Part shown: piece after piece, positions 23,845-34,545 of the stretch
Layout of the letters: each line of letters starts with the position of its first letter
How positions within the stretch are numbered: the first letter of the stretch is position 1
DNA from: Diphasiastrum complanatum
Lineage: Eukaryota; Streptophyta; Lycopodiopsida; Lycopodiales; Lycopodiaceae
NCBI GenBank assembly: GCA_029204225.1
Contig: CM055094.1
Location: 8,165,234-8,229,233 of the forward strand
Length of the DNA: 64,000 bases
Reading direction: 5' to 3'
Notes under the pieces: model-generated
Seen by the model: only the letters and a program-made list of their open reading frames with translations
Databases searched by the model: none
What the model was told of the DNA's origin: nothing
Program-made: the position numbers and the translations under genes

Positions 23845-24521
23845 CGTACAGGGAGTGTACATAGTACCGTGTTGCCGTTGAAGAGAGATTCGGGAGAAGA
23901 ACAGTCTTCTGAGAGTTCGGGGTTTACGGCGGGTTGTAGACAAAAAGTAAAGCACTAGTGCACAGATTCTAGCACACAAAAGCTTGCCGAGCTTGAGACT
24001 GTGTGAGGATTCGGAGATAGTTGTCGGCTGAATCAGAACCTTAGCAAAACGGAATTTTGAAATTCCGAAGAGAGGCTACTTGGCGTTTGTAGTCGATGTG
24101 CATTCAAACGAACATCGTTTGAAGAACAGTTTGAAGCATCAGACTCGTAGCAGTAGGGAAACCTCAGAGGAAGAGGATTGGCCAGTCAGAGGGTTGTAAA
24201 TAGTCAACCAAGATCAGTATTTCCAAGGAAAACCCTGGCCTAGGATTTGGAAGCACAAAAGTCTGGATTTTGAGCTGTAGGAGACCATTCTCTGATCTAT
24301 AAAAGCAAGATCAAGGGTGCCCTAGTACTGGTAGAAGGATGCCAGAATGCCATGTGTAGCCGCAAGCCAGTAAGGGAGCAGGATAGATCTGAAGGTGGCA
24401 GCCATAGCCAAAGCTTGGAGAGAAGAACAAAGGAAGAGAAAAGGAGGAGCTCGTGGAGCTCGCACGCAGCCATTGTGTTGACAGATCCTCTACTTGAGAG
24501 GATTTGTTTACTGGTTCTTTG
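23845..24521 (+). other. Retroelement leader, truncated
   Basis: This follows the primer-binding site and would be leader and gag start, but no gag domain is found before the LTR at 24522 interrupts it. Short open frames exist on both strands (for example 24352-24573); I do not regard them as genes. Confidence 0.4.
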
Positions 24522-25176
24522 TGTGAAAAAAGTGGACCTTGAATGGATCCAAACTCCCAAAATACTTGGCTAAGATCTTTGCACAACTAGCTACAAAAGC
24601 TAGAAATGGCAAAGCATCCTAATGCTATCTTTGATACACATGAACTTGACAAAGCATTCAAGAGACAAAAGAAACTAATAATAGGTACTAATGGCAACCA
24701 AAAATAGCAGCAAACAAGGCTCCCAACAACAGTCTACCACTTTTGGAAACCTCTTAAGATCATACACAAAAGCTTGAAGACAATACACAAAGCAATGCTC
24801 TCAATGGAGGAAGAAACTGTGGCAATGATCTATCGATCTCTCTCAACAATACAATAAGTTTCTCCAACCTGTTCTCCACAAATTGCAGCCTAATATAGGT
24901 GAGAGAGATGACTCTCTCTCCTCTGTCTAGAACTTAGGACCCAATTTTAGGGCACCAATAGCCTAAAATAGCCAATTTTTGCCTATATGTCCAAATAACA
25001 TGATTTTGGTGTCATTTCGAAGGTCCTGAAGTTTGAGACTTCTTCAATATAAAATATCTACTAAAATTAAAGTATCTAGGTCTATTTCACACGTGTGAAA
25101 GGTTAGATCCAAAAGAATGTACAAAAATTGCCAATTTAGATCTCAAACTAGCTAGGAAATGTTGACAATTTTCACA
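24522..25176 (-). repeat. 3' LTR of a minus-strand element carrying block X
   Basis: It is 655 bp, starts TGTGAAAAA and ends TTTTCACA, and has the complement polypurine tract CTCCCTCTTCAACC at 25177-25190 on its inner side. The perfect 16-bp palindrome TTTCACACGTGTGAAA is at 25085-25100. Confidence 0.8.
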
Positions 25177-25189
25177 CTCCCTCTTCAAC

Positions 25190-26185
25190 CTAACTTGCTA
25201 GTTTTACAGCACTACTTTGCTCCAACCTAAGAATGATCTCCATCATGATAATATATCTCTTCTCAAGTGTTCTACTATGTACAATATGAAGTACAACATA
25301 ATTGATATAGATAATAGTGTCCATATAGGATGCTTCACTATTTCTTACATCAATTTTACATAGAATGGTGAACAAGATACATGTAAAAGAACATAGAATC
25401 ATAATGAAAAGATTTTTCCATGTATCCACCTTTGAATTTTCTGTAAAACAACAACAAACAAGTTGTAAGTGAAAGTAACCAACAAGTGTTTGCATGCCTC
25501 CTCCACATTCCACTATGCCCATAGTGAATGCACCATGTATCTCCATGAATAAAACTTCATCATCACCTTGCCTTTGTAGATCTCCAATCCATGAAAGCCC
25601 TTGAGTGAATGATTGCCAAAATGATGTGTTCTCTATTCCATTTGAATGAGCAAAACTTGAACTTGAAATACTTGAAGTATCTCCACAAGATATGCATACA
25701 ACCCTTGATCCTACATTGTCAACAATTTGCCAATTTGCCAACAATAGGATGCTAGATCTTGAACTTTTCTCAAAAGTAAACATTTTGACCACTTCAATAT
25801 CTTTCAAGATTTGAATGAATTCATGTACTTGATCATAAAAACCAGCAATGATAACTTCTCCATCTCCAAGATCCAAAGGATGCAAAACTATGGAACTAGT
25901 TTCATTGAATTTTGACAATTCCACCACATTGACATGACAATGTTCATACATGAGATTAAACAAGTAAGGTAGAGTAAAAGGACACTTCCTTGATGCTCCA
26001 AGAACCTTACTTGAAACTTCAAGAACCTGTAAAATCAGATCCAAAATGCTTTGCCCATGTGGCTCCCCTTTGATGTTGTTGACTAGCTTCCAATTGCTAC
26101 TTGCCTCTTGGTGTTGATGAAGCAATTTAAGATCAACATCTTGATCTTCCAGTAAAACATCAAGGACTTTGAATTTGTAAACCAA
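25190..26185 (-). pseudogene. Block X, copy 2 (331-codon open frame)
   Basis: This is the longest and only fully open copy of X. The N-terminal half (LEDQDVDLKLL, NNIKGEPHGQSILDLILQ, LPYLFNLMYEHCHVNVVELS) matches the copy at 31100-31360. The C-terminal half contains LFMEIHG, a Gly-rich GGGMQ, FHLQLVCCCFTE, a hydrophobic run of about 20 residues near residue 265-285 and CKIDVRN. The frame ends within the polypurine tract. No RT, RNase H or integrase lies near it. The first Met was taken as the start only for lack of a better choice. Function unknown. Confidence 0.6.
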
Positions 26186-27288
26186 ACCTCAATGATATCA
26201 CCAATGAGATCTTCCTTGCCTTGAAGAAATTGTCACTTGAGTTGCTCCATGTAGTCTTCTTCATCCAACCTTTTGCCATCTTGATCATGCATGAAAACTC
26301 CACCACAATCATCATAGCATCCTTTGAGTTGATGAATAGATGTAAGATCCATGCCTTGGATATTCCCAAGAGTCACTCTTCCTTTGCCCTTTCCTTCACA
26401 AGACTCCCTCTTAATGATCACACCACAAAAGTTAGCAATCTCCCTCTTGATAGTTGCATCATAAGAAATGGAAGTTTCTTGAACATTAGAAGCCATGAAA
26501 AAAATATATAGTACCTTCAATATAAGAATGATTGAAGTACTTTTTCTTGTCAAACATGGAGTTCTAATTAATGATATAGGTAATGATAATGAACCCTCAT
26601 TATCATTCACAAAAGCATCATTCAAGGTACATCCTACTTTGAACACTTCACATTCATCTCTCCCTTTTGACTTGAGATCTTCCTCACCAAATCTCATGAT
26701 AGAACCTTTTGATCTACTTTCTTTATGAATACATGTGACACCACTTGTTGCACAAATGACTTTCTTGGACTCATAACATAAAGATGCAAAAGAACTTTTT
26801 TCTTCAAACATGCTCAAAGCACCATCTTTTTCCAAATGAGTAAATAAGTCATTAGCAACAACCATTTCCAAAGAAGAGTTTTCATCACCTCCATTGATGA
26901 AGTTAGCTCTCTTCTTACCTTTCCCATTTCTGCACTTGCCATGTAATTCCATTGAAGAGCCACCAAAACTTGGAAATCTATGAGTAGAAGAGTTCAAAGA
27001 TTATACTAATTTAGCACTACATGACTCCATTTGACTAGTAGGTAGCACTAGTCCATCTTCAAGATCCAATGGATCCAAAACATTGATCATAGATTCACCA
27101 AAAGTTGCCAAGTTAGCACAACAATAACTATCTCCAAGAAGCTCATTAGATCTCAACCTAGATCTAGCATAAGGAAGCTCTTTAGACTTTGCATAAGATC
27201 TACCAATCTTCTTGATGCTAGGAATTGACTTTTGAAAGTTGAGAGAACCACCAGCATTCATGTCATTCCTCTTGTTAGACATGACAAA
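26186..27288 (-). pseudogene. Upstream internal region of the element carrying X copy 2
   Basis: The minus strand continues with coding-like sequence from 27288 down: one frame interrupted by a single TAA at 27001-27003, then to a stop at 26233, then a shift into the X frame. It includes VLDPLDLEDG (about 27070), which resembles LHPLDLGDG within X (about 25890) and hints at an internal duplication. I recognise no known domain and no gag or pol motif. The region is cut at 27288 by element A. Confidence 0.45.
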
Positions 27289-27932
27289 TGTGAAAGATTC
27301 AACTAGTTTCATCACATTTTGCAATATTTCCATATTTGGCATATTGAGGCTAGAACTTGTTTTAGACTTAGAGGTTGACTTTTCAAAGTTCATTAGTCTA
27401 AATTTCATTTGAATAAATACTTTTTGAAAGTGTGGGAAAGATAGAATGCGAGTTTGAGTAGATTCAATTTGAATAAGTTGGGTACATTGAATCTAGACCC
27501 AAAATTGGTAGGGTTAGCATTTTGGTGGGAAAGCCAAGTGGCCAAATAGGGTTTGTACCTGCTATAAAAGGATGTAACTCGTGGAGAGAGTCATCTTCTC
27601 TCTTCTCATTTCATGCTTATACATGGTTCTCTTGGGTTCTACTATCCATTGGTGCACTATCTTGGTGATTGCTTGCAATTCTATGTGTAGAATGATCTAT
27701 ATTTGCTATTTTTGGATCCACACGTGTGAAATATAGTAGCTTGCTGGTTTTGTACGGACAGCAATAGTACATAATCATTTCATTCAAGTTTGATCAAGTT
27801 CTATTAGTGTTTGCATCTCAAATTGTGTGTAGATGCTGATTTTTCTACATTGGTGAAATTGGTAGTGTATTTGTCTTTCTAACCAAAGATCATTCAAGTA
27901 GATTGGATCTTAAGGATATGAAATCTTTCACA
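27289..27932 (+). repeat. 5' LTR of element A
   Basis: The 644-bp LTR starts TGTGAAAGATTC and ends ATCTTTCACA. It has a TATA box (TATAAAA, 27563-27569) and the CACACGTGTG palindrome at 27719-27728, downstream of the TATA. The first 217 bp recur in the truncated 3' LTR and the full length in the solo LTR at 5826-6454. Confidence 0.95.
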
Positions 27933-27944
27933 TGGTATCAGAGC
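27933..27944 (+). promoter_or_regulatory. Primer-binding site of element A
   Basis: TGGTATCAGAGC directly follows the LTR end. Confidence 0.95.
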
Positions 27945-28532
27945 TTGTGTTTCAGGTTATTAAGGAGAAAATCAGATCTATCAATGATTTGGTGAAGATA
28001 TCAAGTCTAGAGCATGCTAGAGAGGACTTTACACCAAAATCGGATTTTTTGCTTTTGTAGATTGGACCTTTTGTAGATCAAAACACTAAATAGGTCAATA
28101 TACTTGTTCAATTTTAATTTTTGAATTCACATATTGGATTTGGCCGATTTTTGGATCATTGCTTCAACCTAAGTGGTGGCTTATAGATTGCATATCAAAT
28201 TTTCAACATTTGCATGTAGATTTGGAAAAGTCAATTTTTTGTGATTTTGTCAAAACCCTAATTTTGATTGGATCTCTAGATAGTGAGGTTTTTGGACTTC
28301 ATTTGAGTGTGTTTCAATCTTAGGAAGTGGCAAAAGTCATTAGATTGAGAATAGATCATAGGTTGATCAAGATTCCATGATTCTATGTGCTGATTTGCTT
28401 GGATAAGTGCTAGAAGAGAATTTGTGAGATAGTTTCAAATCTTGGTGATTTCTTTTGAAAGCATTTGTTGTTGTTCAAAGGAGTGCTTTGTGAATTGAAA
28501 CAAGTTGAAATAGAAGATCAGGCCATTGCTAC
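27945..28532 (+). other. Leader of element A
   Basis: Untranslated leader between the primer-binding site and the gag ATG at 28533. No coding motif is seen. Confidence 0.7.
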
Positions 28533-29185
28533 ATGGCAACCTCAATTGGAGTCATGTTGGAAGCCAATGATAGGCTTACCTCAAGTAGCTATTCATTGTG
28601 GAGAGTGAGGATGGAGTCACTTCTTGAGATGAATGATATTTTGGATATTTTTGTAGGTTTGGAAGAGAGACCAGCAACACAACAAGATCAATTGAGGTAT
28701 GACAAGAGGGCCAAGAAGGCTCTACACTTGATAAAAATGAATGTTACCAATGAACTTCTCAAGGAAGTTGGTAAGTGCACATCATCTTTGGAAGCCTGGA
28801 ATTCATTGAAGAAGCTTTATGAATCCAAGTCTACTTCTAGAGTGTTGACTCTTAGAAGGCAAATCTTTTCTTGTTTGCAAAAGAATGAAGAAAGTCCAAG
28901 TACGTTTGAGAATCAAAGCATTGAATGATGGGTTAGCTTGCATGAAAGCATTGAGGAAGGAGAGCTTATTCAAGTGATTCTTAATGGCTTGTTGAATGCT
29001 CATGCTAACATTGTTCAAAGTATTGCTATTCAAAAGACTTTTCCAAATTTGATGGATCTTCAAGAGATCTTGATCAATGAGGAATATAGGCTTCAAGCAA
29101 GAGGTGGATCTACATCGACACTTCAAGAGGATGCTATGTTCACAAAGGGCAAAACCAAAAGCAAGTGGTCTAAAGGGGAAGATCA
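28533..29185 (+). pseudogene. Element A gag, frameshifted
   Basis: The ATG at 28533 starts a UBN2-type gag (EANDRLTSSSYSLWRVRMES, then IKMNVTNELLKEVGKC). Near 28905 the frame shifts, reaching a stop at 28926, and returns by about 28945 (ESIEEGELIQVILNGLL). A further shift near 29180 is needed to enter the zinc-knuckle frame. The gag at 33570-34545 is its closest relative in the window. Confidence 0.88.
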
Positions 29186-30985
29186 ATGGATGCTTCTTCA
29201 AGTGGCAAAAAGAAGGATAGATCAAAGCTCAAGTGCTTCTATTGTGGCATCAAAGGACACTTTGCAAGTGAGTGTTACAAGAAGAAGAGAGATCAAGGAG
29301 ACAAGCAAGGTAATCTTACTCTTGATGAGGATGGTTTGGATGTGCAAGATGCAAATGATGATGCTTTTGTGATGTCTTCATATATGCTTGCTAATGATGG
29401 AGATCTAGATCCTTGGTGGATTGATAGTGGAGCAAGTTCACACATGACCTTTCACAAAGAGTATTTCACTTCTTTGTTGGCATATGGAGATGACAAGAGG
29501 GTGATCTACACGGCCAATGATGGTGAGTGTGCAATCAAAGGGATTGGCACAATTCCTATTTCTCTCTCTACAAATAGGAATGTTCATTTGGAGGATGTCT
29601 TGTTTATTCCATCTATTACCAAGAATTTGCTTAGTGTGAGTCAAATGCTAAGTAAGGGCCTTAAGGTGGAGTTTGATGGAGATGCTTGTTTGATCAAAAG
29701 GAAGGATGTCTTGATTGGAAAAGGTAAAAGGCAAGGGAAGTTGTTCAAACTTGATGCTTGTGTTATTGCTAACCAAGTTGGATGTGTTGCAAGGGAGCAA
29801 ATTTCTATTCAAGAGGTTTGGCACAAAAGGATGGGACACCTCAACTTCAAGTCATTGGAGGTAATGGCAAGGAAGAAGGTTGTGATTGGTCTTCCAAGTT
29901 CCTTAAGTAATGAAAAGCATGTTTGTGAGTCTTGTGCTTTGTCTAAGTCACATAGACTACCTTATACTAGATCTATTTCTAGATCTACGAAGCCTTTTCA
30001 ACTTGTACATTCGGATATTCATGGATTTACTACAATTAGCAATAGTGGAGCTAAGATGTATGTAACATTCATTGATGATTTTAGTAGATTTTGTTGGATC
30101 TATCTACTAAAGAGCAAGGATGAAGTGTATGATGTTGTCAAGTTCAAGAATGCAAGGGAGAACCAATTCTCCACAAAGATCAAGTGCTTGAGAGGTGACA
30201 ATGGTGGTGAGTACATATCTAACAAGTTCAAGGCCTTTTGTGATGAGCATGGGATCAAGAGGGAGTATACAACATCAAGGACCCCACAACAAAATGGAGT
30301 GGCTAAAAGAAAGAATAGGACTTTATGTGCAAGTGCTAAAGCTATGAGGTTAAGTGCTAATCTTGACAAACCATTTTGGGATCAAGCTTTGTTGTGTGCC
30401 AATTTCTTGTGCAATAGGTGGCTGAGTGCTATTTTGGATGGAAGGACACCTTTTGAGATGCTATTCAAGAGGAGGCCGAGTGTCAACTTTCTAAGAACCT
30501 TTGGATGCACATGCTATGTTAACATTACTCTTGATGATAGGACCAAGGAGGATCCATCTTCAAGAAGAGGTATTTTTGTTGGATATAGTGAGGTGAGTAA
30601 AGCCTACAAGGTTTACATTCCTTCTACTAGCAAAGTGATTGTTGGTAGAGATGTCATTTTTTATGAGGAGAACATTCCAAAGGTGTCTTCAAGCATGATT
30701 GATGGTAAAGTGGATGGATCTAACATTCTTGATGTTGATGAGAAGGATCCTACTTTGGATGGTGGTGATGATGGACCTTCATCAAGTCAAAAGCCAAGGA
30801 GAACATCAAGAGAAAGACAAGTACCTTCAAGGCTCACATATGATCAAAAGGGTAAGCAAGTAGTTTTTGGAAATTATGTTGCTTTCCTAACCTCTTTGGA
30901 TGAGCCTACAAGTGTGGATCAAGCAAGGAAAGAAGAGGAGTGGATCCAAGCAATGGATCTTGAGTATCAGGCTCTTATGAAGATT
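29186..30985 (+). pseudogene. Element A zinc knuckle, protease and integrase
   Basis: One open frame runs from 29186 to 31255. It holds the zinc knuckle CFYCGIKGHFASEC (about 29237-29278), protease WWIDSGASSHM (about 29415-29447), pre-integrase (VWHKRMGHLNFKSLEVMARK near 29816), the zinc CxxC (CESCALSKSH), and the integrase core with HSDIHG (about 30010) and DNGGEY (about 30200). The third catalytic residue, Glu in the family motif, is Lys here (QNGVAKRKN, 30292-30318). The integrase C-terminus (GIFVGYSEVSKAYKVYIPS) is intact. Although open, the product would lack integrase catalysis. Confidence 0.9.
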
Positions 30986-31870
30986 GGAACATCTTTTGGA
31001 GGATCTTCTTGTGTATATGGAGCTATGCAAGTGGATGGATGTTATCTTGCTGTAAAATCAAGTATTGGATCTGGAAAACAAAGTTTTTTCAATAACTTTG
31101 ATGGTCAAGTTGAAGATCAAGAGGTTGATCTCAAAGCACTTCAACTAGTCAAAAGGGAAGTTGGCAATTTGGAGCTAGTCAAGAGCATCAAAGGAGAGGT
31201 AATTGGAAAAGGTGTTATGGATCTATTTTTGCAGCATATTAAAGACTCAAGTTAGGTCAAAGTAGCAGCAAGGAAGTGTTGTTCAATTTTACTTTACTTG
31301 TTCTATCTCATGTTTGAGCAATTTCATGTGGATGTGTGCAAATTGTCAAGATATGGTAAAACTAGCTACATTGGTGAGCATTGTTTTGATGTTGGATTTG
31401 TACTAGCATTCTTGGATGATTTTGCTGATAGAAATGAAGCTATTGGAGGCTCATTATGTCACTCACTCATGGTCAAGTCATCAAGGTATGATGGTATCTT
31501 GAGGCAAGATGAAGATGGAGGCTCATTCATGGAGTATCATGGTGGATACAAGGCAAGAAAGGACAAAGGAGGAGGAGACATGCAAGCAAAAGTTGATCAC
31601 TCACATTTATTGTTTGTTTGCTATATTTTTTCAGAGAGTTCAGAGTTGGAAACATGGTGGAATCATGTCATTTACATTCTATTTTATTCTTCATGTACTA
31701 GTCACATTTTGACATGTAAAATTGAAATAGTGAAGCATCCCGAGTGGACACTATTCTCTATATCAATTATGGCTGTTTCTTTTTTGAGCATTACATTATC
31801 ATTGAGAGGATATCTATTCTTAGGAAGAAGATCAAAGTTCTATTGTCAAAAACTATGCTAGGAGCATTGG
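30986..31870 (+). pseudogene. Block X, copy 3, in the place of copia RT
   Basis: After the RT entry motif (EEWIQAMDLEYQAL, 30937-30978) the frame leaves RT and enters X in frame: VEDQEVDLKAL (about 31110), KSIKGEVIGKGVMDLFLQ (about 31183-31236), stop at 31253-31255. X continues in the next frames (LLYLFYLMFEQFHVDVCKLS near 31300; GGSFMEYHGGY near 31518; SHLLFVCYIFSE near 31602; CKIEIVKHPE near 31719). About 885 bp of X stand where roughly 900-1000 bp of RT should be. The right junction is near 31870-31890, where RNase H begins. Confidence 0.75.
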
Positions 31871-31888
31871 AAGCTAGGAAAGTGAGTT

Positions 31889-32431
31889 TTGAGGTACATC
31901 ATTGGAACTCGAGATTTTGGCATATTGTATGAGGGATCATCACCTAATTTTTTTGGATTTTTAGATTCGGACTATGCTGGAGATGTAATGGATAGGAAAT
32001 CCATTAGTTCTTATTGTATTTTCATAGGTGATGGAGCTATATCATGGATGTCAAAGAAACAAGCCACTATCTCATTGTCATCTATTGAGGCCGAGTACAA
32101 AGCTCTTACACATTGCACAAAGGAGATGGTATGGATCAAGAGGATGATCAAGGATCTTCACTTGCTGGATTTTTCATAGAGCTCAATCATCTTTTTTGAC
32201 AATCAATCAGCCCAAAGAATGGCATCCAATCCTATCTTTCATGCTAGGAGCAAGCATATTGAGATACAATATCATTTTGCGAGGGAGCAAGTCATTGCAA
32301 AGGAGGTGGAGCTTCAACATGTGTCTTCAAGGGAATGTGTAGCTGATATCTTCACCAAAACATTGGCAAAAGACTTGTTCATGAAGCATAGGACTTCACT
32401 TGGAGTATTATCAAAGTCTACGCTAAAACTA
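31889..32431 (+). pseudogene. Element A RNase H and polyprotein C-terminus
   Basis: RNase H motifs are in order: GTRDFGILYEGSS, DSDYAGDVMDRKS, SWMSKKQATISLSSIEAEYK and, after a stop at 32177-32179, FDNQSAQRMASNPIFH, RSKHIEIQYHFAREQV and DIFTKTLAKDLF. The end of the frame runs into the polypurine tract. Confidence 0.9.
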
Positions 32432-32444
32432 GTTGAAGAGGGAG
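32432..32444 (+). promoter_or_regulatory. Polypurine tract of element A
   Basis: A purine-rich GTTGAAGAGGGAG stands directly before the 3' LTR start TGTGAAAG. Confidence 0.85.
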
Positions 32445-32661
32445 TGTGAAAGATTCAACTAGTTTCATCACATTTTGCAATATTTTCATATTTGGCATAT
32501 TGAGGCCAAAACTTGTTTTAGACTTAGGGGTTGACTTTTCAAAGTTCATTAGTCTAAATTTCATTTGAATAAACACATTTTGAAAGTGTGGGAAAGATAG
32601 AATGCAAGTTTGAGTAGATTCAATTTGAATAAGTTGGATACATTGAATCTAGACCCAAAAT
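32445..32661 (+). repeat. 3' LTR of element A, truncated
   Basis: The first 217 bp match the 5' LTR at 27289 closely; the match stops after CTAGACCCAAAAT at 32661 where unrelated protease sequence begins. The rest of the LTR and the right target-site duplication are missing. Confidence 0.9.
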
Positions 32662-32945
32662 GAAAAAGTTTGGTGGATTAATAGTGGGGCTAGTTTCCAT
32701 ATGTCTAGTTCTAGAAACTCTTTCACTAATCTCATGCTATATCTAGGTGCAAAAAGGTCAATCTATACTGCTAATGATGTAGAGTGTAGGATTGAAGGAA
32801 TTGGTAGTATTCCATTGCATGCATCATCATCAAAATCTTTTTGCTTACATGATGTACTGTATGTACCTAGATTGACCAAGAATCTCATTAGTGTAGGACA
32901 GTTGTTTGATAGTGGATTGGATGTCAAGTTTCAAGTTGACAAGTA
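32662..32945 (+). pseudogene. Copia protease fragment of the family at 1-2977
   Basis: The translation is nearly identical to the protease region at 595-320 on the minus strand (MSSSRNSFTN, YTANDVECRIEGIGSIPLHA, LISVGQLFDSGLDVKFQ). The catalytic triad reads N-S-G (WWINSGASFHM, about 32668-32700) instead of D-S-G. The frame ends at 32944 where similarity stops. Confidence 0.85.
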
Positions 32946-33569
32946 ATTTGATTGGATCATTTGTTGGAAGGTTTTAACCATTATGCAAATGTGTTTTCAG
33001 GTTCTTAACAGGTTGAGGAACATTCTCATGTGAAGTAATCTTAGATCTACATCTAAACACCAAGATTTGACAAGCTAGTGAAGCTAGTCTTGTGATTCAC
33101 TAAGTGTGCTCTTACTTTCACCTCTAAAGCTTGCACTTATCACTTGCTGGAGTTTATAAACTTTTAGAAGTGTGGTTTACATGTGGTTTTACAGGTTGAA
33201 TCAATATCTTAGTGTGTTGATAAGTTTGTTCAATTCTAGGTATTCTTGGCAGCCTAGTCTTGTGTATTTTCTAAGAATGCAAGTAACTCTTCACACCATA
33301 ACTTGATTTGGTCACTTGCTGAAAAGTTTGAGAGCTTAAACGAGAGTGTTTCTAGGTTGGTTTGAGTTTGTAATCCATTCTTAGTGTGTGCAAAGTGTTG
33401 CATGTGTTTTCAATCTTCCTTTCTATGCTTGGAAACCAGCCAAGTTCAAGATAGAAGTGTTTTAGGGTCCTAGATCTTCTGAGATCTCCTTATCTATCAT
33501 TTGTTGAGAGAAAAGTGAGTGCTAGGTGCATTAGGACAGAGCCTAAAGTTGAAGCATCATTATATTCAT
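32946..33569. other. Leader-like sequence of the next copia fragment; no gene
   Basis: It contains two related stretches (about 33085-33150 and 33250-33320, both with CTAGTCTTGTG and TCACTTGCTG) that suggest an internal duplication in a leader or LTR. No primer-binding site was found. Confidence 0.4.
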
Positions 33570-34545
33570 GGCTTCCAATGGTGGGATCATGTTAGAAACT
33601 AATGATAGCTTGAGTACATCAAACTACTCTACCTAGAAAGTGGGGATGGAATCCTTACTTGAGTTGAATGAATTCAAGGACATAGTTGTAGGAACTAAAG
33701 AGAGGCCACCCACAGTTCAAGAGCAACAAAGATTCGATAAGAAGGCTAAAAGGGCTCTTCATATTATTAAAATGAATGTTACCAATGAGCTTCTCAAGGA
33801 AGTTGGTAAAAGTCAAAGTGCAAGTGAGGCATGGAATGCCTTGAAAAAGCTCTTTGAATCAAAGTCCACATCTAGGGTATTGACCCTAAGGAGGCAAATA
33901 TTTTATAGTATACAAAGAGAGGGAGAAAGTGCTCACGCATTTGTCTTGAGGGTTAAGTCCTTAAGTGATGATCTAGCATGCATTGATGAAAGCATAAAAG
34001 ATGGTGAAATAGTCTAGGTTATGTTGAATGGTTTGCTAGATGAACATGCTAACCTTGTACAAAGTTTTGCCATTCAAAGAGTATTGCCAAGTGTGGTTGA
34101 CTTGCAAGAAAGCTTATTGGCTGAAAAACATAGGTTGCAATCAAATCTTGATGGTACATCCTTGCAAGGTGGAGGTGAAGAGGCTTTTTTCACAAAAGGC
34201 AAAGTCAAAGGCAAAGGTAAAGGCAAAGGGAAATGGTCCAAAGGTGGTAACTTGGATCATGATGATCACTCTTCCTCCTCCTCTTCTACTTCTTTTAGAA
34301 AGAAAGATAAGTCAAAGTTCAAGTACTTTTATTGTGGGATAAAACGTCATTTTGCAAATGAATGTCATAAGAAGCAAAGTAATGAAGGTAGCAAGCAAAC
34401 AACTTTTACTTCTAATGAGGATCTAGATTCTTGTGATTCTCTCATGATGTGTTTTTCAAGTCTAATGTCAAGTGGAAGTGACAAAGATTCATGGTGGATA
34501 GATAGTGGATCTAGTTCACACATGACTAGTCACAAGGACTAGTCA
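33570..34545 (+). pseudogene. Copia gag to protease fragment
   Basis: From the ATG at 33570, gag (ESLLELNEFKDIVVGTKERP; IKMNVTNELLKEVGKSQSAS; LTLRRQIFYSIQREGESAHA) is interrupted by stops near 33634 and at 34015-34017. The zinc knuckle has lost its first Cys and the Gly (KYFYCGIKRHFANEC). The protease motif WWIDSGSSSHMTSHKD is kept, but a tandem duplication of about 13 bp (CTAGTCACAAGGA, 34521-34546) shifts the frame right after it. Confidence 0.85.

Larger units (their letters stand above)
27289..32661 (+). mobile_element. Element A: chimeric copia element with RT replaced by block X
   Basis: It has a 5' LTR (27289-27932), primer-binding site, gag, protease, integrase, then X in place of RT, then RNase H, polypurine tract and a truncated 3' LTR (32445-32661). 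The order integrase then RNase H shows copia descent. Without RT it cannot be autonomous. A solo LTR of the same family is at 5826-6454, and an integrase fragment that closely resembles it is at 5205-5440. Confidence 0.9.

Noticed and set aside
27289-27408. N-terminal 40 residues of a minus-strand frame at 27408-27001
   Set aside because: This part is the antisense strand of the element-A LTR; only the sequence below 27289 belongs to the other element.
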